This document shows positions 57,340 through 64,000 of a stretch of DNA of 64,000 nt, piece after piece. Both the position numbers and the translations under genes were made by a program. The notes below the pieces were generated by a model that saw only the letters and a list, made by a program, of their open reading frames with translations, made no database searches and was not told where the DNA came from. Source of the stretch: Puccinia triticina (taxonomy: Eukaryota > Basidiomycota > Pucciniomycetes > Pucciniales > Pucciniaceae); the NCBI RefSeq assembly GCF_026914185.1, contig NC_070575.1:2418001-2482000 (forward strand). Direction: 5' to 3'. Each line of letters begins with the position of its first letter. Within the stretch, counting starts at the first letter, position 1.

Positions 57340-58190
57340 CTCAATGACCGGTCTGGACTGGTCATCAAGGGGCACACAACCGGTCATCCAGAGGACTCAT
57401 ACCTCTTGGTGACCGGCACGGACTGGTCATCAGTCACACCTCTCGATGACCAGTGTGTACCAGTCATTGAGGGGAGGTGCTACTCTTGCACCAGGAAAAA
57501 ACAATGATCACTTGCCTACAAGTGACATGAAAAATTACAAAGGCCCCTTTGTACTTTGCTATGTCACTTGCAGACAAGTGATCATTGTTTTTTCCTGGTG
57601 TTGATGACTGGTCTTTACCTGTCATTGAGGGGACTCCCACCTTGTGATGACCGGCGCGGACTGGTCATCAATCACACCTCCCGATGACCGGCCAGACCGG
57701 TCATTGAGAGGATTCACACCTCTCAATGATTGGTCAGACCGGTCATCCAGGGGACTCACACCTCTTGATGACCGGTCATCACCGGTCATCAAGGTGATTC
57801 ACATTTCTTGATGACCGGTCAGACCGGTCATCAAGGTGATTCACATTTCTTGATGACCGGTCAGACCTGTCATCAAGGGTAATAACACCTCTCAATGACC
57901 GGTGTGTACCAGTCATTGAGGAGAGGTGCTACCCTTGATGACCGGTTGGTCTGACTGGTCATTGAGAGGTGTGAGTCCTCTCAATGACCGGTCTGTGCCG
58001 GTAATTGGGAGGTGTGAGTCCTCTCAATGACCGGTCATCACCGGTCATTGAGAGGTGTGAGTCCCCTCAATGACCGGTCTGTGCCGGTCACCAAGGGGAG
58101 TAGCACCTCCTCTTGATGACTGGTCAGACCGACTGGTCATTGAGAGTAGCACCTCCCTTCAATGACTGGTACACACCGGTGTGGAACTCT
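57340..58190. repeat. GACCGGTC palindromic array
   Basis: More than twenty units of the form TTGATGACCGGTC...GACCGGTCATTGAGAGG, alternately oriented, spaced by 10-25 bp. The same motif is found at 50965-51440, 53905-53990, 59165-59340 and 63955-64000. Confidence 0.85.
57489..57600. mobile_element. CACTA-like hairpin element, 112 bp
   Basis: Ends CACCAGGAAAAAACAATG and complement, flanked by TTG on both sides, inserted in an array unit. Removing it restores CTTGATGACTGG, the normal array sequence. Confidence 0.85.
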
Positions 58191-59164
58191 CACGCAGAGC
58201 GTAAGCAGAGCTTGGAGGGGAAATGTAAATATCACGGATTTGACAGTTTAAACGGGTGCTTGAAGGGCTGCCCTCCTGTAATTAAGCTCTAGGAGATACA
58301 CTATTTATTTTAGTGTGGCGCAATCTTCTTGAATTTAGCTATGTAAATCTTGTTACTTTTTTAAACCTTGTAACATGTAATTTTGATGTAATGTTATATT
58401 TTTAAAGAGTTTGGCGTGATGAGTACTCTGGGAGATTCCTGAACTTAAATTAAAAAGTCAGATTTTTGAGTCAAGTGAGAAGTTGAGGCAATATTTGATA
58501 AGGGGGCAAATTTATAAGACAATGTTTGAAGGGGCAATTTTTGAAGTGATGTCTGCTGAATGATATCAATTTTCATTCACTAATGCAAGCATGAGGGGGA
58601 AGAAAACAAGAAGGGGTAAGAGAGGCCTCCTTTTGTAGGAAAAATCACGTCTGAGAGTGATTTACAATGTAGTGAAATAAATGTACTAATGGGGAAAGCT
58701 GTTCAATGTATTGTGAAATGAATGTACTATTTGGGAAAGTTTTACATATGTAATGAAAACAATTTTCCCCTTTGGGTTATGATCACTTGGCCTGAACTAA
58801 TTGGGAAGGAAAATTACATCTAAGAAGTGATTTGTTACATGTGATTGAAGATCAAAGTGGGGAAACTTCCTAATAGAGAAAACATGGCCATTTAGAGGTG
58901 GTTGCCAAGATATGAGTGGTTTTTAAGTGAAATTGTGATAAAATAAACTCCATGCAAAAACAAATTTGTGTACAATTAATTTCAAGGGTGTTCAGCGCTT
59001 TTGAGCGCATTAAGATGAACAGATCTTATGTAATTTGTATGTAACTGTCTTATAGCTTGTAAACTAAATTCTTCCACGCTTTTTGACGGTGTGTACATGA
59101 ATGTAATATATGTGAAATGTATTTTAATGTATTTTGTGAGAGGTTTAATTTTGATTGATCTTAC
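58191..59164. other. AT-rich spacer after the array
   Basis: No gene. The first 100 bp (TGGAACTC...GAGGGGAAAT...GGCTGCCCTC) recur at 59335-59455 after the next small array, so array plus flank form a repeated unit. An inverted TATA cassette lies near 58620. Confidence 0.5.
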
Positions 59165-59455
59165 CACACCAGTCATCCAGAGGAGGTGTTATTCCCCTCG
59201 ATGACCGGTCTGACCAGTCATCAAGAGATGTGACTCACCTTGATGACCGGTCATCACCGGTCATCAAGAGGTGTTATTACCCTTGATGACCGGACTGACC
59301 AATCATCAAGAGGTGTGAGCCCTCTTGATGACTGGTTTGGAACTCCTAAAAGATTGGGAAAGAGCTGAGAGGGGAAATAGTCAACTACACTACTAATAAT
59401 GTAGAAGAGGCTACAGGTGATGGTGAGGCTGCCCTCTTGACTAATGCTGATGGAG
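59165..59455. repeat. Second GACCGGTC array with shared flank
   Basis: Five units, followed by the same flank as at 58180-58290. Confidence 0.7.
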
Positions 59456-59989
59456 AGAGGGTTACACTAAGAAAAAGAAAAGGGTGTGGCTGATGATTCT
59501 CTTTGACTTGGATGGCTTTAACACTAATGGGTTTGAGGTGTATCAATCCTACTGAGTGAGAGAGGAGAAGTGAGTTGGGGAGAAAAGCAGAAGCTCTTGG
59601 GGAGTCACTCTGAGATGTGTAATGAGATATATGCTGGGGGATATATTTCTGAGGGGTGAAATGTTATCTAAGTGAGGTGTGTAAAGGTGCTACAGAGAGT
59701 ATGGGGGGGAGAGGTGCATACAAAGTGTAGTGGGTGAAAGTGCATATAAGGGTGATGTTAAAAGGTGCTACAGAGGGGATGTAGTAGAAATTGCATGATG
59801 GGGACCGGCAGTGCTTGAGCTCACTGTGACACATGCCTTTTTGTCAGGTGAGTGTAATCAATATCACCGAGTTTGGACCCAATACCAGCAGTGCTTGAGC
59901 TCACTGCGACACATACCTTTTTGTCAGGGTGCATTCACCTTCCATTGGTGTCTTATACATCCCTTGTTGTCCTGCGCTCTTCAGCAACA

Positions 59990-60285
59990 TCTGAAGCCAA
60001 TTCACCGTTGGACATGACAGTGATGATTGTCCACTCTAGCTATCAGGCAATCAGCGGTCCTGGAGACTAGGCGCTTGCAGATGGTTTTTTGGGGTACGAG
60101 TAAATGTAGTTTATGCTGTCTATTCCAACCAACCCCAAAAGCTCAAAGATGTTAATAATAGTAAGAAATGGGAAATTGGTGATGGAAAACTTTTGGTGGT
60201 TTACCATCAGCCAAACGCGCTACTGAGCACCCTAGTCACTAGGGAGCACCATCCTCAAGCTAGCTGCATGTGAAACACACTATGT
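59990..60285 (-). repeat. RecQ-repeat leader, inverted copy, part 3
   Basis: Reverse complement of about 7645-8095: includes CAGTGATGATTGTCCACT, GGAGACTAGGCGCTTGC and CCTAGTCACTAGGGAGC. The helicase gene itself is not present beyond 59990. Confidence 0.75.
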
Positions 60286-60288
60286 ATT

Positions 60289-61505
60289 CACTTCAAGGAT
60301 AATTAAATTTCCCAAAAAAAATACTCAAAGTTTGAGGTTGGGAAAATCATTGAAAAAAAATCACTCCGTACTGAAAAAAAATGCAAACTGAGTGTGCTCA
60401 GCCAAAAAAATAAAAATGTGTCAGACTGAGTAAAAAACAATGGGGCACATTTTTGGGGTGATTTGTTGGACGGGCCTGCACAAGGCCCGCATGGGCCCCT
60501 AACAGGCCCGTTGGGCCCATTGAAAAAGTAGTATTTGTTTGGAATTCCAATGCTCTGCTAAAATGTGAAATGGGTCAAACTGAATAAAAAAAATGGGGGT
60601 ACATTTTTGGGGAGATTTTTTGGACGGGCCTGAATGAGGCCCACATGGCCCTCACAAAGCCCACTGAGCCCATTGAAAGAGTAGCCTTGGTCAAGAATGC
60701 CTATGCTCAGCTAAGAAGCAAAAATGTGTCAACCCGAGTAAAAAACATGGGGCCACACTTTTGAGGAGGGCTTATTGACAGACCTGAATCAGGCCCGTCA
60801 GGGCCCACCCAAAGCTGGTTCGGCCAACCCAGAAGTAGTCTTGGTTAAGAATGCCCATATGATGTTTCAGAACAGCACCAATTGACCACTAATCAACAGA
60901 AGATATTGAAGGGCTTCTGCCATCTGTATGACATTTGTGCACTCACAGAATGTATGTCCAGGCCCTTTCCTTTTCCTTGGAACCCTGTTGGCCCGTACGG
61001 GCCTGATGCAGGCCCGTCCAAAAAGCCTCCCCAACAATGTGCCCCTAGGGTTTTTACTCAGTCTGACACATTTTATTTCTTAGCTGAGCATATGCTTTCT
61101 TAACCAAGGCTACTCTTTCAATGGGCCCAGTGGGCTTTGTGGGGGCCATGTGGGCCTCATTCAGGCCCGTCCAAAAAATCTCCCCAAAAATGTACCCCCA
61201 TTTTTTTTATTCAGTTTGACCCATTTCACATTTTAGCAGAGCATTGGAATTCCAAACAAATACTACTTTTTCAATGGGGCCAACGGGCCTGTTAGGGGCC
61301 CATGCGGGCCTTGTGCAGGCCCGTCCAACAAATCACCCCAAAAATGTGCCCCATTGTTTTTTACTCAGTCTGACACATTTTTATTTTTTTGGCTGAGCAC
61401 ACTCAGTTTGCATTTTTTTTCAGTACGGAGTGATTTTTTTTCAATGATTTTCCCAACCTCAAACTTTGAGTATTTTTTTTGGGAAATTTAATTATCCTTG
61501 AAGTG
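60289..61505. mobile_element. CACTA-like foldback element, 1217 bp
   Basis: Begins CACTTCAAGGATAATT and ends in its complement, flanked by ATT on both sides. Inverted arms of about 450 bp surround a 300 bp centre. It shares the internal blocks GCTCAGCCAAAAAAATAAA and GGCCCGT with the element at 56231. No gene. Confidence 0.85.
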
Positions 61506-62339
61506 ATTAAACAGAAAGTCCGTTGTGGAACTTCAACTGGTGCTGGGCCGTTGGCAGTTACTGGAATGGAAAATGCGCGGTGCGCTGCCTTCACGGTGGT
61601 CTGGGAAGAGATCCGGGATTGAAAAAGATAGCTGGGGGGGGTTTTGTTGAGACAACGGGAGTTAGATTCCTGTCAGCGGTGGTTTGTTTTGAAAGGATCA
61701 AGAGGAAAAAGCCAGCAACTGAGCTGGGGAAGGGAGGAAAAGTGATCTGAACAAAAAGCTCTTGGGAAAAGATTGGCACGGGGATGAGAGGATGAACTCA
61801 GAAGCTCCGCAAGTATATTGGCAAAAATGGGATCAATAAACTTAAGATTTGGGACTCTTTGGTTTTGACGGATGATCTGAGATAGAAAAATTCATGGTTC
61901 AGACAAAGTCCATGCCCCCCCCCCCCATCATCTGAGTTCGGGCTGAACTCAGACTTTGGGGTTTTGACACCTGCGGACAGGTCATCATACACCTGTGCGC
62001 ACGCGCGCACAACACAACAAGAGGAGAGAGGAAAAGAAGAAAACACAACCAACAAAGACAACCTGAGACAAAAACAGAAACAAAACCAAACCCTCCTCAT
62101 GGCAAGGCCTCTCCAACACGCACATATAGAAACAAAAAGGCAAAGTGAGTCAGAAGAAACAAAAAAAGAAGAAGGAGGAAAGAAAAAAAAGAAAAGAAAC
62201 AGAACAAAATAACACAAGGAAGGACACGTGGGCTTCTTGAGGGCGCGCAAAGCGCACTGATTCACTTTGATGCTGCGCGTGGGATATTGAAGCTTGCTGA
62301 GATTCAAGCCTGGCCGGAAATCCTGCGCGCCTGCGGCGC
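61506..62339. other. Unassigned insert next to the foldback element
   Basis: Not present in the plus-strand RecQ repeat. A C homopolymer is at 61915. The 190-codon minus frame over it is low complexity (Phe/Ser/Cys) and not accepted as a gene. Confidence 0.4.
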
Positions 62340-62497
62340 CACGAATATGGTCACCACACCGTGCTCTCATTTTGTGATTAATTTCTGCAATTCTGGGTTG
62401 AAGACTTGGTAACAGACTTGAGGTTTATTTGTCTTGTTTAATTTTTCAGGACATACTGGTATCAGTACATAAAGGGGAAAAAATATAGGTCTCAGCT
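62340..62497 (-). repeat. RecQ-repeat leader, inverted copy, part 2
   Basis: Reverse complement of about 7500-7640, sharing GTACTGATAC, GAAAAATTAAAC and AATTAATCACAA. Confidence 0.75.
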
Positions 62498-63333
62498 GGA
62501 CCCTGGAAAGCCCCTATGGAACACAGTAACCCAAATTCCAAGATTTTCAAAAAATTCATACATTTTTGGAGCCCATTCATACATGTTTTGTGCAAAGGTG
62601 CAGAGCTTTTTCAAAAAATTGTTGCAAATTTTGTGCATACATTTTTTTTGCCGCGGGTGTGAAGAAATACTCCCAGAAATGCTTTTTTGAGTAGCCATTT
62701 CTGCTACATACCCAGAGGAGCAGTGACAAAGGTAAAAAATGGAAGAAGAAGATATTTTAAATTTCACATTCAAGTAGAAAACTGCATAGACTATCATCAA
62801 CAACTGATTGTTACTCTTCATCTACATTTTCATTGCTTTTTTGAGAGCTTTTATCTTCAGAAATGTGTTCTGCCAGTGTTCTAGAAAAGCAATTTGAGAC
62901 ATTGTAAGAAGAAGAGAATGTAATCTTTGGGAGATGGATACACAATTACCACCAGCATCCGTAATATTCAAGCCTTTGGTGACTGGGAATAAATGGTGCA
63001 GATGTGCTATTTCAGGACGCACAAAAATCCCGGAACTTGGCAAGGAAGTGTAGAAACCAGCCGCAATTGGGATATGTGGTTGAAACAGGAAGAGCTGGAC
63101 CAATATAAGGGGGGGGGGGGGGGGGGGGGGGGGAAACCCTGGCATCATATCCTCATTCTCATACATTTTTGGTTACTACCCCCCCTGTCCCCAAAAAACT
63201 TCATACAATTGGGTTGAGTACCTTATCTGCCAAATTTCCCATTCATACATCTGGGGTGCGTACATTTTTTGTTTTTTGACCAAAAATTCATACATTTTCA
63301 TTACTGTGTTCCATGGGGGCTTTCCTGGGTCCT
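62498..63333. mobile_element. hAT- or Mutator-like non-autonomous element, 836 bp
   Basis: About 32 bp inverted ends (GGACCCTGGAAAGCCCC and complement of GGACCCAGGAAAGCCCC). Flanks are GTCTCAGC on both sides, 8 or 9 bp depending on where one base is counted. The homologous plus-strand repeat at 7497-7505 is uninterrupted. Subterminal copies of TTCATACATTTT in both orientations, and a 22-base G run at 63111. No gene. Confidence 0.85.
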
Positions 63334-63480
63334 GTCTCAGCTGTAGCATGTTGGGCTGACCTGGAGCAAAAAAAAAAAAAAAACAGGTTGTGGTATGAGA
63401 GATGTACATTAAAGGGGAAAGTAAAAAGAGGGGTGAAAATCCATTTTCTGTGCGCCAGGATGGGGAGGTACAGTATAAGT
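63334..63480 (-). repeat. RecQ-repeat leader, inverted copy, part 1
   Basis: Reverse complement of about 7363-7505, including the T-rich tract before CTCCAGGTCAGCCCAAC. Confidence 0.75.
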
Positions 63481-63549
63481 CCCCCCTGCCAAGGGCTGTC
63501 AGAGGCTTGCTTTGCAAGTCACACACCTGCAGCAGCAACTAACTTATCA

Positions 63550-63671
63550 AAGTCCCTCCCTATGCAGGAGGTTGGAGTTCGGAGTTTGGTTGGTGGTTTG
63601 GGTGGTAGCTCATTTGGGTGGAGCTCAAGTTTGGCTGGTGGAAAAGCCACCCCTCCTGCAGGGAGGGACTT
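63550..63671. repeat. Hairpin with AAGTCCCTCC inverted ends, 122 bp
   Basis: AAGTCCCTCCCTATGCAGGAGG pairs with its complement at 63650-63671 with one or two mismatches. Related ends bound 6339-6410. Confidence 0.6.
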
Positions 63672-63787
63672 GGGCCTAATGTGGGGGTCTGGGCCCATAG
63701 ACCACCCACCAAAAAGTGGCAGAAATGCAGTCTCCAAATTTTGTAGCCTGTAGTTTCAACACTGGCCATTCCAGCTACCGGAACTTA

Positions 63788-64000
63788 GAGCATTTCCACT
63801 GCGGGCGGTATTTTTGGGCCGCTAAAATTTGACTTCTGGGAGTGCACAGCCAGTTTTAGCGCCCCAAACTGCTGCGGCATACACCATGAGAGTCTCTAAA
63901 AATTCATGAAAGGCATATGTTGCCCCCGGTCCATTCCCCGTCAATCATATGAAAGGCCAGTTATTGAGGGGAATTCTCTTCTCGATGATTGGAACAAACC
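63788..64000. mobile_element. Possible left end of another Harbinger-like element
   Basis: GAGCATTTCCACTGCGG preceded by TTA resembles the GAGCATCTCCAGCAGAGC ends at 6412 and 9263. The other end would lie beyond the window. GACCGGTC-type units begin at 63950. Confidence 0.3.

Noticed and set aside
61798..62370. A 190-codon minus-strand frame
   Set aside because: Phe/Ser/Cys-rich low complexity over C- and A-rich tracts, no domain, no introns or neighbours that would support it.
1..64000. CRISPR arrays, rRNA genes, bacterial operons
   Set aside because: None seen; spliced genes and eukaryotic transposons show this is fungal nuclear DNA, and the motif arrays lack unique spacers between identical direct repeats.

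Overview
The window looks like nuclear DNA of a basidiomycete, most likely a rust fungus (Pucciniales). The evidence is short introns (about 50-110 bp) with fungal splice sites, host-type genes (a LYAR-type nucleolar zinc-finger protein, a 1-Cys peroxiredoxin), and a dense mix of chromodomain Ty3/gypsy, Tad1-like LINE, PIF/Harbinger, Tc1/mariner, hAT-like and CACTA-like elements. Taxonomy is an inference; no database was searched.

Layout. 1.4-3.1 kb: a six-exon LYAR-like gene with two micro-exons. 3.3-4.7 kb: the first of three copies of a small unknown gene. 5.1-5.6 kb: an AGC-kinase gene fragment. 6.4-7.4 kb: a deletion derivative of the complete PIF/Harbinger element at 9.3-12.6 kb, with a truncated RecQ-like helicase repeat between them. 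12.6-16.4 kb: non-coding, with a 104-119 bp tandem repeat. 16.5-16.8 kb: a split tRNA-like sequence. 17.5-29.3 kb: an 11.2 kb gypsy element that landed in ATG13-like sequence and was later hit by a 4.6 kb Tc1/mariner element carrying a second gene. 30.8-38.4 kb: a decayed LINE with its own insert. 38.9-41.1 kb: an unidentified two-exon gene with a frameshift. 41.7-45.1 kb: the other two copies of the small gene in tandem. 46.3-47.1 kb: peroxiredoxin. 47.1-64 kb: almost entirely repeats, including a second, dead PIF/Harbinger element, several elements with precise target-site duplications, long hairpin (foldback) elements and arrays built from one short motif in both orientations.

How the parts relate. 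Host genes are confined to small islands (1.4-3.1, 3.8-4.1, 38.9-41.1, 42.2-44.4, 46.3-47.1 kb). The elements are nested and their order can be read: ATG13-like fragment, then gypsy, then Tc1/mariner; RecQ repeat, then Harbinger derivative; inverted RecQ repeat, then an 835 bp element and a CACTA-like hairpin; Harbinger 2, then a 216 bp CACTA-like element. Most disabling mutations in the older elements, including loss of a catalytic Asp in both reverse transcriptases and of the third catalytic residue in the mariner transposase, are G:C to A:T changes, many at CpG. That suggests CpG methylation and deamination. The Harbinger element at 9263-12558 stands apart: both of its genes read through without a lesion.

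Strongest candidates for something undescribed: the Tc1/mariner element with a convergent SAM-like accessory gene; the arrays of element-specific inverted short motifs; and the three-copy gene family with a CPPC motif.
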